Shown here: one piece after another, positions 1 through 6,479 of the stretch
How the letters are laid out: each line of letters starts with the position of its first letter
Position numbering within the stretch: the stretch's first letter is position 1
Origin: Deltaproteobacteria bacterium
GTDB taxonomy: Bacteria > Desulfobacterota > Syntrophobacteria > B119-G9
DNA: 7,134 bases
Direction of reading: 5' to 3'
Assembly: GCA_003646715.1 (NCBI GenBank)
Contig: QMLL01000085.1
Span: 1 to 7,134 of the forward strand
Made by a program: the position numbers and the translations under genes
Notes under the pieces: generated by a model
Databases searched by the model: none
Told to the model about the DNA's origin: nothing
Seen by the model: the letters and a program-made list of their open reading frames with translations, nothing else

Positions 1-17
1 ATTTCAAGATCTAACAT
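1..17 (-). CDS. Start of a gene running off the left edge (partial)
   Basis: On the minus strand an ATG at 17 is preceded by a strong Shine-Dalgarno sequence, GGAGG (31 to 27), with a 9-base spacer. The visible codons read M-L-D-L-E and then the window ends. The product cannot be identified. It lies downstream of cheX on the same strand with no evident promoter in between, so it may be the next gene of a cheX transcript. The call rests only on the ribosome binding site and the open frame of five codons. Confidence 0.45.
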
Positions 18-57
18 GGCTGTCTGCCTCCATTAGCAATACTTGATAATTAAGTTT

Positions 58-156
58 CTACCCATCTGAATACTCCAACCCCACTTCGCTCCGTTTTTTG
101 CTCATATGAACCGTCAGTTGTTTCGAGAGTGCTTTACCTGGGAGTTTTTGGCCCAT
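58..156 (-). CDS. Possible small basic protein of 32 residues after cheX
   Basis: A short minus-strand frame starts with ATG at 156, 16 bases after the cheX stop codon, and ends with TAG at 58-60. AGGA (168 to 165) lies 8 bases before the ATG, a reasonable ribosome binding site. The product is basic in its first two thirds (K4, K8, K12, K20, K21, R22) and ends in a more acidic tail, EVGLEYSDG. No signal peptide, membrane span or known motif is visible. It could be a small protein translated with cheX, the remnant of a longer gene, or chance. I do not recognise it; the ribosome binding site and tight spacing are the only support. Confidence 0.3.
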   Translation of the reverse strand: MGQKLPGKALSKQLTVHMSKKRSEVGLEYSDG

Positions 157-172
157 AAAAACTATCCTGGTG

Positions 173-676
173 TTAAACAACGAGGTTCACTTCTAGAAAA
201 AATGGTCCTACGTCCGTTTCAAAAGGTACGACAACCACTGGCTGATCCGATACATGCATCACCGAATGCCCTTTCCCGGAAATAACAGTCGGTGTTGCCA
301 TACCAATGGTATAACCTTCTTCTGCTAGTTGTGCCTTCGCTCCTCCGGTAATGATATTTGTAATTTCGCCCACGCCATCACTGACGTCACCTGACAGTGA
401 ATCGATATTCTCCCCTAACATATTCGACATAATTTTAAGTATACAGGGCTCGGTAAAACTCACGGCAAACGATCCCTTGACGTTATCTCCGGCCATGCCA
501 ATAATTCCCGTAATATCACCGTAGGCTTCATGGGTTGATTTTATTCTTGGCGCTTGAGGAATTGGGTTAATTCCTGCCATGGTTTTAAGAACGTTGACTG
601 TTGAATCCACAAAAGGGCCTATAAGTTTCATATCGATTCTTGGATCGTCACATTGACTTTCTGCTACGTTAGACAT
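173..676 (-). CDS. cheX: CheX-type chemotaxis phosphatase
   Basis: Predicted cytoplasmic protein of 167 residues of the CheC/CheX/FliY class. CheX proteins dephosphorylate phospho-CheY and so end the chemotactic signal. The signature is the long helix 'DGVGEITNIITGGAK' (residues 100-114), carrying the family's E-x-x-N catalytic pair as E104 and N107. Around it is the usual alternating fold, with a strand segment GDITGIIGMAG near 53-63 and a C-terminal strand PFFLEVNLVV. Length fits CheX, which has one E-x-x-N helix, unlike CheC with two. I chose the ATG at 676 because AAGGG lies 8 bases upstream; an in-frame ATG at 694 would add six residues (MRRDIS) but places the ribosome binding site inside the gene. 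No other chemotaxis gene is visible; any partners lie outside the window. In Desulfobacterota, stand-alone CheX-like proteins may act on other response regulators. Confidence 0.88.
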   Translation of the reverse strand: MSNVAESQCDDPRIDMKLIGPFVDSTVNVLKTMAGINPIPQAPRIKSTHEAYGDITGIIGMAGDNVKGSFAVSFTEPCILKIMSNMLGENIDSLSGDVSDGVGEITNIITGGAKAQLAEEGYTIGMATPTVISGKGHSVMHVSDQPVVVVPFETDVGPFFLEVNLVV

Positions 677-951
677 GCTAATATCCCTTCGCATTCTTGG
701 TCCAGTGTTTTCCCCGCTACATATACTGCCTCAAACCCCTACCACAGAAAAAATTCATGAGCACCTGACTGATCTTACCATTAATAAAATTTTTAGCATG
801 CCATTGATTTATAATGCAAAAAATAATGTTGTGGAATCATGCGAAGAGCAATTTATGATTCTTTTCAAATGTTGTGGAGCATTAGCTCTTATGGTTAGAG
901 GCAAATTGTGTTATTTATACCAAAACTAAAGTTTAAAAGAGGGTTCTGAAT
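677..951. promoter_or_regulatory. Divergent intergenic region between cheX and mqnB
   Basis: These 275 bases separate the divergent cheX and mqnB starts and must hold promoters for both. The region is AT-rich. A perfect TATAAT lies at 810-815 on the plus strand, but the bases 17 upstream (787-792, AAATTT) are a poor -35, and it is about 137 bases before mqnB. No convincing sigma-70 pair, sigma-54 or sigma-28 promoter was found for cheX. No terminator-like or riboswitch-like structure was recognised. An 84-codon plus-strand frame across the region is considered spurious. Confidence 0.35.
939..943 (+). promoter_or_regulatory. Ribosome binding site deciding the TTG start of mqnB
   Basis: GAGGG, within AAAAGAGGG, lies 8 bases before the TTG at 952. 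No ATG or GTG lies close to it in the mqnB frame, and the protein from this TTG begins at the expected point just ahead of the first strand (YAVVGAT), so TTG is taken as the start codon. Confidence 0.6.
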
Positions 952-1692
952 TTGTCGGACAATATAGATTACGCGGTAGTTGGTGCGACGCAGGAAGAGA
1001 TTTCTTATATTTGTTCATATCTCAAAAATCCCGAAGAGATAAAGACTCGCTATTTGAACCCAACGGTAGGAGATATATCCGGAAAAAAGGTTTTGGTTAC
1101 TACCTGCGGAATAGGAATAACAAACGCTTCGATATGTGGTACTGCTCTTTTTGAAAATTTCGATGTTGGCACTCTTGTTTCCGTTGGTATCGCAGGTGCG
1201 TACGATGGAACAGGGATAAAAAAGGGCGATGTCGCTGTTGCCGAAGAGGAAGTTTACGCAGATATGGGTGTGTGGTACGAAGGCTCTATAGATCTGCTGG
1301 ATAAAATAGGGATCCCATTGTTTAGAAGTGGAAAGAAAAATTATTTTAACCGCTGGCCGGTTACATCACCGCTTTTGATAACAGTCAGGGAACTGATTGC
1401 CAACTCACCGAAGATGAACGACTTTTCGATTTATTTTGGCGCTTTTGCCACCGTGGCCGCGGTAAGCGGTAGCCTTGCCAGAGCTGCTGAGCTCAGGAAG
1501 ATACATAATGTTTTGTGCGAAAACATGGAAGGAGCAGCTCTCGCCCAGGTAGCGATGATTTACGAAGCGAAGTTTTTCGAATGTCGCGGAATAAGCAATA
1601 TTGCTGGTATAAGAGACAAAAAAGAATGGAAAGTGGATGAAGCAATTCGAAATGTTCAGAGATTTTTGATTCAGTTGCTAAGGAGTTGTTGA
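952..1692 (+). CDS. mqnB: Futalosine hydrolase
   Basis: Cytoplasmic enzyme of 246 residues that splits futalosine into hypoxanthine and dehypoxanthine futalosine, the second step of the futalosine route to menaquinone. It belongs to the nucleoside phosphorylase/MTA-SAH nucleosidase fold. Visible motifs are the N-terminal strand YAVVGATQEE (7-16), the glycine-rich SVGIAGAYDGTGIKKGD (77-93), ENMEGAA (190-196) with the ribose-binding glutamate E193, and RGISNIAGIRD (212-222). The S-N-x-x-G-x-R-D pattern separates futalosine hydrolases from MTA/SAH nucleosidases, which have S-D there. The start is TTG. mqnD follows after 7 bases, so the two are very likely co-transcribed. One oddity: inside the T run at 1663-1667, an extra T would give a different C-terminus (DSVAKELLNLV) ending in an ATGA overlap with mqnD, so the last nine residues as read may be the product of a frame change. 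Confidence 0.92.
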   Translation: MSDNIDYAVVGATQEEISYICSYLKNPEEIKTRYLNPTVGDISGKKVLVTTCGIGITNASICGTALFENFDVGTLVSVGIAGAYDGTGIKKGDVAVAEEEVYADMGVWYEGSIDLLDKIGIPLFRSGKKNYFNRWPVTSPLLITVRELIANSPKMNDFSIYFGAFATVAAVSGSLARAAELRKIHNVLCENMEGAALAQVAMIYEAKFFECRGISNIAGIRDKKEWKVDEAIRNVQRFLIQLLRSC

Positions 1693-1699
1693 ATCTTGT

Positions 1700-2542
1700 A
1701 TGAAAGAAAATAGTTCACTCACATTTGGTTTCTCTCCCTGTCCGAATGATACCTATATTTTCTATGCACTGGCACATGGAAAGTTAGACTCACCGGATGT
1801 GAAATTTCAGGTGGATTTGCAAGATGTGGAGACTCTGAATTTGAGAGCAAGAGATGTGTTCTACGATTTGACCAAGATTTCAATCCATGCTATCTGTCAC
1901 GTTTCCAGGGACTACGTGCTGCTAAATTCTGGTGGTGCGATGGGAAAAGGCTGTGGGCCTCTTGTAATTAGCAGTAATGAAATAGCCCCGCACAAATTGC
2001 GTGATATTCCCGTGGCAATACCGGGAAAATATACCACGGCTAATTTGCTTTTCCAGATTTTTACGGATGGAAACCCAAATGTGGTGGCAATGCCTTACGA
2101 CACCATAATGGAAAATGTGGCCAGGGGCAAAATCCCGGCAGGTGTAATTATTCACGAGGGGCGTTTTACGTATCATCTTTATGGCTTGAAGAAGGTAATT
2201 GATCTGGGAGAATGGTGGGAGGAAAAGTATTCGCTGCCTTTGCCACTCGGGGGGATTCTCATGAAACGTACACTGGGTGATCAACTACACTCTCTTGCGG
2301 AAGCATTGATCCGCGAAAGCCTGTTCTATAGCAGGAGGCACGAGAAAGAAGTTTGGCAATATGTTAAGGAGCATGCCCAGGAGATGTCTGATGATGTTAT
2401 AAAACAGCATATTGACCTGTACGTAAACGAATACTCCGAGCATTTTGGCGAAAGCGGCAGAAAAGCTATATTTACACTGCTCAAGCTTGGTGCCGGGCTG
2501 GGCTTTTTGCCTGATGTAAAAGAGAATATTTTCTGGGATTAA
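1700..2542 (+). CDS. mqnD: 1,4-dihydroxy-6-naphthoate synthase
   Basis: Cytoplasmic enzyme of 280 residues that converts cyclic dehypoxanthine futalosine into 1,4-dihydroxy-6-naphthoate, the naphthoquinone precursor of menaquinone in the futalosine pathway. It has the periplasmic-binding-protein-like fold of the MqnA/MqnD family. Visible MqnD hallmarks are FSPCPNDTYIFYALAHGKL (11-29), the glycine-rich GGAMGKGCGPLVIS (78-91), IIHEGRFTY (150-158) with H152, which matches the catalytic histidine described for MqnD, and LPLPLGGILMKR (179-190). Length is normal and the frame is complete. The ATG at 1700 is the only sensible start; AAGGAG at 1680-1685 is 14 bases upstream, rather far, so translation may depend on ribosomes finishing mqnB. 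mqnA and mqnC, the other early genes, are not in this window. Confidence 0.95.
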   Translation: MKENSSLTFGFSPCPNDTYIFYALAHGKLDSPDVKFQVDLQDVETLNLRARDVFYDLTKISIHAICHVSRDYVLLNSGGAMGKGCGPLVISSNEIAPHKLRDIPVAIPGKYTTANLLFQIFTDGNPNVVAMPYDTIMENVARGKIPAGVIIHEGRFTYHLYGLKKVIDLGEWWEEKYSLPLPLGGILMKRTLGDQLHSLAEALIRESLFYSRRHEKEVWQYVKEHAQEMSDDVIKQHIDLYVNEYSEHFGESGRKAIFTLLKLGAGLGFLPDVKENIFWD

Positions 2543-2605
2543 TAGAAGTTTTATTCCGGTTTCCCAGACAAAATTGAGGCAACTTCACGGTCAGGAGTTA
2601 AAACA

Positions 2606-3673
2606 ATGGCAGATGAAAAGTTGGAGATAAAACCCATTTTATTTCCGTATTCATATTTGACGGAAGACGAAAAAAAGGGACTTTTTTTGTTATTACCGGA
2701 ATTGCACGTGTTAAGATTATTTCGATCTGATGTTGAGTCTTCGGACGATTATGGATCCTTTATAAAATATCTTTTCCCTGTGGATGATGAAGAATTTCTC
2801 ACTAAGCTGAGTAAGGCAATATCCGAGGATCAAAACCTGGTTTTTGAACATACCGATGGGGAGAGCGTAGCCATCTGGGAAGAAATTTTTGCGGAAGAAA
2901 TCGTGGAATCGGCACCGTTTCAACTGGTAACGCAGATACGGGGGCGCTTTAAAAGAAAGAGCGAAGAAGAAAGTACTCTATGGCAAAACGCCTACCTACT
3001 TCAACTCGGAATTGAACTTGAAAAACAGGGTATAGAACTTCTTGAGAAGTTTTCTAACGTGAAAAAGCTGGAAAGTGAATTTAAAGAAGTTCTTGGAGTG
3101 GAGGGTGATGAACGTCTGGAATTACTGGAAGGGAATTACGATGGTATAGTGCGTTTGTGGGAGTACAGAGATTCATCACTGAGCAGGAAAATTAGAGCGT
3201 GGTGCTATTTCTCCTCGAAAATGGAGATGGATAATTTGCTCCCCGTTGTCATTTCAAAAAGTGTTAACGACGAAATTGAAATCCTGATGGAGACTATTGA
3301 AAGAGATGAGAATTTAACAGTTAAAATGGATGAAACGATTGTAGAAACTCGGGATCCGGCTGTCTTAAGTAACGACGAAATAGCAGAAATTCGGAACAAA
3401 GTGAAAAAAAAGGGTGAAGAATTTCTGAGCAGCCTGTTGGAAAAGAATCCGGAGGCAACTAGAACGATTTTCGAAGAATGGTTGAGTAAACTGGATGCTA
3501 TTCTTGAGAGCGTGTTTCCCGAAAATTATCCATCCAGAGTCAAAATATCTCTTTTACATATTGATGGTATATCCCTTCGCGAGATCTTCGGTAAGCTTGC
3601 GGGATTGGACGTTAAGTTAACCGATAATAACTCCCGGTGTTTCTTCCTATGTGTATATCCAGGTGGTTTATAA
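2606..3673 (+). CDS. Uncharacterised acidic protein, 355 residues
   Basis: I do not recognise a named family. The product is predicted soluble: no signal peptide and no membrane span. It is rich in Glu, Asp and Lys and mostly helical. The N-terminal part has a hydrophobic FPYSYL/LFLLLPELHVLRLF stretch (13-39). A middle segment, WQNAYLLQLGIELEKQGIELLEKF (126-149), looks like a long amphipathic helix. R-K-I-R-A-W-C-Y-F lies at 194-202, and the charged stretch 255-300 has further helices. The last residues, CFFLCVYPGGL, are unusually hydrophobic. GGAG (2594-2597) lies 8 bases before the ATG. It starts 63 bases after mqnD and ends 14 bases before the first protease gene, whose ribosome binding site begins at its stop codon, so it is probably an operon member. 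A role as a cytoplasmic helper of the neighbouring genes is possible but unsupported by any motif. Confidence 0.8.
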   Translation: MADEKLEIKPILFPYSYLTEDEKKGLFLLLPELHVLRLFRSDVESSDDYGSFIKYLFPVDDEEFLTKLSKAISEDQNLVFEHTDGESVAIWEEIFAEEIVESAPFQLVTQIRGRFKRKSEEESTLWQNAYLLQLGIELEKQGIELLEKFSNVKKLESEFKEVLGVEGDERLELLEGNYDGIVRLWEYRDSSLSRKIRAWCYFSSKMEMDNLLPVVISKSVNDEIEILMETIERDENLTVKMDETIVETRDPAVLSNDEIAEIRNKVKKKGEEFLSSLLEKNPEATRTIFEEWLSKLDAILESVFPENYPSRVKISLLHIDGISLREIFGKLAGLDVKLTDNNSRCFFLCVYPGGL

Positions 3674-3687
3674 AGGAAAAGATGTAG

Positions 3688-4512
3688 ATGAATGTTTCTC
3701 GGAAAGCCGGATTCGGCACTCACATCTTACTGTTTGTTCTACTATCTGTTTTGCTGGTGTCTTTTCAAAAACAGGCTTATGGATACCTGCAAAAAGAACT
3801 TAACAACATCCGGATTTATAAGAAGGTAAGAAAAGGCGTGGTGAATATCACTTCAATATCCATCACGTATGACTTTTTTTACAGGCCCGTTCCCGTATCC
3901 GGTGTAGGTTCGGGCGTGGTGATAAGCAAGAAAGGATACATAGTTACAAACTTTCACGTGGTGGGAAACGCCAGGAAGCTTGAGGTGACTCTGGCTGACG
4001 AAAGCAAATGGCCGGCCAAGATTGTGGGAATTGCGCGAAAGAACGACCTTGCTGTTATACAGGTTTCAGCGCCCGCGGAAAAATTGACTCCTCTGAAATT
4101 CGGTGATTCCAAAAAATTAAAAGTTGGCCAGGAAGTACTTGCACTCGGGAACCCTTTTGGCCTGGAACAAACCCTCACTACCGGTACAATAAGTTTCATT
4201 GGAAGAAATATTCGTGACAGCAAAGGAAGAATATTCAGAGATCTTATTCAAACTGATGCTGCCATCAACCCCGGTAATTCAGGTGGTCCTCTGCTGAATA
4301 CAGATGGAGAAGTGATAGGTATAAATTCTGCCATAATCAGTCCAACCGGTAGCAACATAGGGATTGGTTTTGCTATCCCGGCACACAAGGTTAAAGCGCT
4401 TTTGCCCGGATTGTTAGGCGGATGGAGCAAATGGCTGAGTTACTTGTTTGCTTTCCTGCTGCTATGGTTTCTCTTTAGAATGATTTTTCGCAATCAAAAG
4501 AGATTTTACTAA
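3688..4512 (+). CDS. HtrA-type serine protease without PDZ, C-terminal membrane anchor
   Basis: Trypsin-like protease of the DegP/DegQ/DegS class (MEROPS S1C), 274 residues, predicted to act in the periplasm. A positively charged N-terminus is followed by a hydrophobic stretch (about 12-26) that is a signal peptide or anchor. The protease domain (about 44-231) keeps the whole triad: H90 in TNFHVV, D120 in KNDLAV and S198 in NPGNSGGPL. After GFAIP (227-231) the usual PDZ domain is missing. Instead comes a short linker and a hydrophobic helix (about 248-267, WLSYLFAFLLLWFLFRMIF) with a basic end, likely a membrane anchor. Across the shared domain I hand-counted about 116 identities in 188 ungapped positions against the next gene, so they are tandem paralogues. 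ATG is preceded by AAGGA with a 10-base spacer. Loss of PDZ suggests altered regulation or substrate choice. With both ends hydrophobic, the catalytic domain would sit tethered to the inner membrane. Confidence 0.9.
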   Translation: MNVSRKAGFGTHILLFVLLSVLLVSFQKQAYGYLQKELNNIRIYKKVRKGVVNITSISITYDFFYRPVPVSGVGSGVVISKKGYIVTNFHVVGNARKLEVTLADESKWPAKIVGIARKNDLAVIQVSAPAEKLTPLKFGDSKKLKVGQEVLALGNPFGLEQTLTTGTISFIGRNIRDSKGRIFRDLIQTDAAINPGNSGGPLLNTDGEVIGINSAIISPTGSNIGIGFAIPAHKVKALLPGLLGGWSKWLSYLFAFLLLWFLFRMIFRNQKRFY

Positions 4513-4533
4513 GATTTACTTCTTGGAAATAGC

Positions 4534-4538
4534 GAGGT
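4534..4538 (+). promoter_or_regulatory. Ribosome binding site deciding the start of the second protease
   Basis: GAGGT at 4534-4538 lies 4 bases before ATG 4543, a short but usable distance. A GTG at 4537 is in frame two codons earlier (GTG-CAT-ATG) but overlaps this Shine-Dalgarno sequence, so ATG 4543 is preferred. The choice changes the protein by two residues only. Confidence 0.5.
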
Positions 4539-4542
4539 GCAT

Positions 4543-5628
4543 ATGAAATTGATCAAATCAGGGGCAGGTGTTTCGTCTATAATCTTGCTAACCCTGTACA
4601 TGTTGATGTTGCCGTTTTTCGTTTACGCCATGACGGAAGACGAAAAAAACAATATTGAACTGTACAAGAAAGTCTCACCGGGCGTTGTCAACATAACAAG
4701 TACTGTGCTGGAGCGAGATTTTTTCTTTAACATAGTTCCCAGGCAGGGTGTTGGTTCCGGGTCCATAATTGACAAGAAGGGGCACATTTTAACTAACAAC
4801 CATGTGATTGAAGATGCAAGCAAGCTGGAAGTAACCCTTTCGGACGGGAGCAAATGGGCTGCAAAGCTGGTTGGTACCGACCCTGACAGTGACCTGGCGG
4901 TGCTTAAGATTGATGCTCCAGCCAAAAAGCTCGTTGTTATACCCTTCGGGGAATCCAGCTCGCTTCAAGTAGGGCAAAAAGTACTTGCCATTGGTAATCC
5001 CTTTGGCCTAGGGCAGACTCTTACTACAGGCATTATAAGTTCGGTGGGGCGTACTCTCCGTTCACCAACGGGTGTCCTGGTCGAAGATGTTATTCAAACA
5101 GATGCGCCGATTAATCCGGGAAATTCGGGAGGTCCCCTGATAGATTCCAGCGGCAAGTTAATAGGGATAAACACGGCTATCTTCAGTCCTACGGGAGCCA
5201 GTGTGGGAATCGGTTTCGCCATCCCTGTGGATACGGCCAAGGTGATTATAAAAGAACTGATAGAAAAGGGTTATTATGCATATCCCTGGATTGGAGCCAC
5301 CATAGCAACCATGAGCCAGTATTTTGCCAGTGTTTTCGGACTACCGGAGGAAGGCGCAGTTATCGTAAGTGTGGTCCCTGGCGGACCGGCAGATAAGGCT
5401 GGGCTGAGAGGTGGAAGCCGTCGGCTGCAGGTGGGAAACCATATCCTTATCGTTGGAGGGGATATTATCCTTAAATTCGGGTCCAAGAAAGTTACCGATG
5501 CTGATCAACTTATAAGACTTATTCGAAAACACAGGCCTGGAGACAGGGTTCAATTACTTGTGATGGACTGGGATGGTCACAAAAGAAAGGTCGATATAGT
5601 TCTTGGTGAAAGACCGAGAAGCTACTAG
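4543..5628 (+). CDS. HtrA/Deg-type periplasmic serine protease with one PDZ domain
   Basis: S1C serine protease of 361 residues, predicted periplasmic, in the family that degrades or refolds damaged envelope proteins. The N-terminal signal peptide (about 1-29) has a hydrophobic core and a likely cleavage after FFVYA. The protease domain has H87 in TNNHVI, D117 in DSDLAV and S195 in NPGNSGGPL, all intact. The loop around 58-68 (RDFFFNIVP) is short, as in DegS rather than DegP. A single PDZ domain (about 247-355) includes PWIGATI, GAVIVSVVPGGPADKAGL, GGDIILKFGSKKV and the closing strand RKVDIVLGERP. Overall this is a DegS/HtrA-like layout with no second PDZ. It lies 30 bases after its shorter paralogue and probably shares its transcript. 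With only one PDZ and a possibly uncleaved signal, a DegS-like anchored sensor protease is an alternative to a general protease; no anti-sigma factor gene is nearby. Confidence 0.93.
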   Translation: MKLIKSGAGVSSIILLTLYMLMLPFFVYAMTEDEKNNIELYKKVSPGVVNITSTVLERDFFFNIVPRQGVGSGSIIDKKGHILTNNHVIEDASKLEVTLSDGSKWAAKLVGTDPDSDLAVLKIDAPAKKLVVIPFGESSSLQVGQKVLAIGNPFGLGQTLTTGIISSVGRTLRSPTGVLVEDVIQTDAPINPGNSGGPLIDSSGKLIGINTAIFSPTGASVGIGFAIPVDTAKVIIKELIEKGYYAYPWIGATIATMSQYFASVFGLPEEGAVIVSVVPGGPADKAGLRGGSRRLQVGNHILIVGGDIILKFGSKKVTDADQLIRLIRKHRPGDRVQLLVMDWDGHKRKVDIVLGERPRSY

Positions 5629-5660
5629 GTGTCCAGGTACTGTTAAAATGGGTGCAGGCT

Positions 5661-5716
5661 GTTTGTATTACTTTATGTTGTTGACAAACAATCAAACTAT
5701 TTACTATGAGGTTTGA
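5661..5716. repeat. Cluster of four GTTTG-type boxes in alternating orientation
   Basis: Four hexamers lie in the gap before the DUF1614 gene: GTTTGT (5661-5666), ACAAAC (5684-5689), TCAAAC (5692-5697) and GTTTGA (5711-5716). Boxes 1 and 2 are exact inverted copies separated by 17 bases, and boxes 3 and 4 are exact inverted copies separated by 13. They surround the promoter-like element here, the second box overlapping its -35 and the fourth lying just past its -10. This is the usual placing of an operator, but no regulator can be named. Confidence 0.35.
5681..5710 (+). promoter_or_regulatory. Candidate sigma-70-type promoter for the DUF1614 gene
   Basis: A perfect TTGACA (5681-5686) is followed after 18 bases by TATGAG (5705-5710), four of six matches to TATAAT. 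It lies 54 bases before the ATG at 5765. This is the best -35/-10 pair seen in the window and suggests that the DUF1614 gene has its own transcript, separate from the run that ends at 5628. Confidence 0.45.
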
Positions 5717-5764
5717 TGTGGAGGGTCTGATTATTAGATGGTTTTGACAGAAAGGGAGTAGGTT

Positions 5765-6436
5765 ATGTTTTTTCCACCGTTTATGATGATTTTCTTCCTC
5801 TTTTTCCTTGTCCTGTTGTTCTTTGTTTTCGGCCTGGTACAGGTAGGGGCGATTGGTTTTGCTTTTGCCAAGCTTGGCATACCACCTGAAAATCTCTTTT
5901 CTATTTTGATGCTTTGTATATTTGGCAGCTTTGTCAATATTCCTATCAAGAAGTACGAGTTGAAGGAAGAACATCCCATGGTATTCGATCGGGTGAGATA
6001 TTTTGGGATTCAGTTTCAGCCCCCCAAGCGTGAACAAAAAGAAATGATACTGGCTGTAAACGTAGGAGGAGCCATAATCCCTTCCATGCTTGCCCTTTAT
6101 CTTCTTTTTCATATACAGCATCCCTTCAGGGCCTTACTGGCGCTGGCGATCGTAACATTTGTTGTTCACAAGATGGCCAAACCAATTAAAGGTGTAGGTA
6201 TTGCCACCCCGTTATTTATTCCACCTCTTGTGGCAGCTCTGGCCGCTCTATATCTTAACTTTCATGAATCGGCTGCCACGGCTTACATTGCCGGTACCCT
6301 GGGAACATTGATCGGGGCCGATCTTCTTAATATAGACAAAATAAAGGTGATTGGTGCTCCAGTGGCGTCGATAGGAGGTGCCGGTACTTTTGATGGTGTA
6401 TTCCTCACAGGAATAATTGCCGTGCTTCTCGCGTAG
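5765..6436 (+). CDS. DUF1614 family multi-pass membrane protein
   Basis: Integral inner-membrane protein of 223 residues of unknown function. The sequence matches what I know of DUF1614: the middle NVGGAIIPSMLA (99-110), the TPLFIPP segment (148-154), and the near-terminal GGAGTFDGVFLTGIIAVLLA (204-223). Hydrophobic stretches at about 5-28, 43-60, 94-115, 121-137, 150-165, 170-186 and 205-222 suggest seven membrane spans. A charged loop (62-93) follows the second span, including KKYELKEEH and PPKREQKE. GGGAG lies 6 bases before the ATG. The gene stands 136 bases after the second protease, with its own candidate promoter, and converges on the PIN-domain gene. The family occurs in anaerobic bacteria and archaea; the conserved glycine-, proline- and aspartate-containing motifs within membrane spans hint at transport or a membrane enzyme, but no activity is established to my knowledge. 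Confidence 0.88.
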   Translation: MFFPPFMMIFFLFFLVLLFFVFGLVQVGAIGFAFAKLGIPPENLFSILMLCIFGSFVNIPIKKYELKEEHPMVFDRVRYFGIQFQPPKREQKEMILAVNVGGAIIPSMLALYLLFHIQHPFRALLALAIVTFVVHKMAKPIKGVGIATPLFIPPLVAALAALYLNFHESAATAYIAGTLGTLIGADLLNIDKIKVIGAPVASIGGAGTFDGVFLTGIIAVLLA

Positions 6437-6449
6437 CTTTTACTTCTGT

Positions 6450-6464
6450 GTGCCATGAAGGCAC
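6450..6464 (+). other. Short hairpin after the DUF1614 stop codon
   Basis: GTGCC (6450-6454) and GGCAC (6460-6464) form a perfect five-base-pair stem with an ATGAA loop, 13 bases after the stop codon. It is not followed by a T run, so it is not a standard intrinsic terminator. It may simply protect the 3' end of the transcript. Confidence 0.3.
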
Positions 6465-6479
6465 CGTCTTACACCGTGA

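Noticed and set aside
675..929. Plus-strand 84-codon frame in the cheX-mqnB spacer
   Set aside because: No ribosome binding site before its ATG, which overlaps the cheX start codon; the translation has no recognisable motif and the region is needed for divergent promoters.
1922..2284. Minus-strand 120-codon frame opposite mqnD
   Set aside because: The plus-strand frame carries all MqnD motifs; the opposite frame has none and no start signal.
2543..2605. Terminator or promoter between mqnD and the 355-residue protein
   Set aside because: No stable hairpin with a T run and no convincing -35/-10 pair could be found in these 63 bases.
3954..4925. Minus-strand frames of 60-100 codons opposite the two proteases
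   Set aside because: They are shadows of the protease coding frames, similar to each other only because the proteases are paralogues, and lack ribosome binding sites.
5519..6121. Minus-strand 200-codon frame across the 3' end of the second protease and the DUF1614 gene
   Set aside because: It lies opposite two well-supported genes and its low-complexity lysine- and glutamate-rich stretch is the complement of codons for phenylalanine- and leucine-rich membrane spans.
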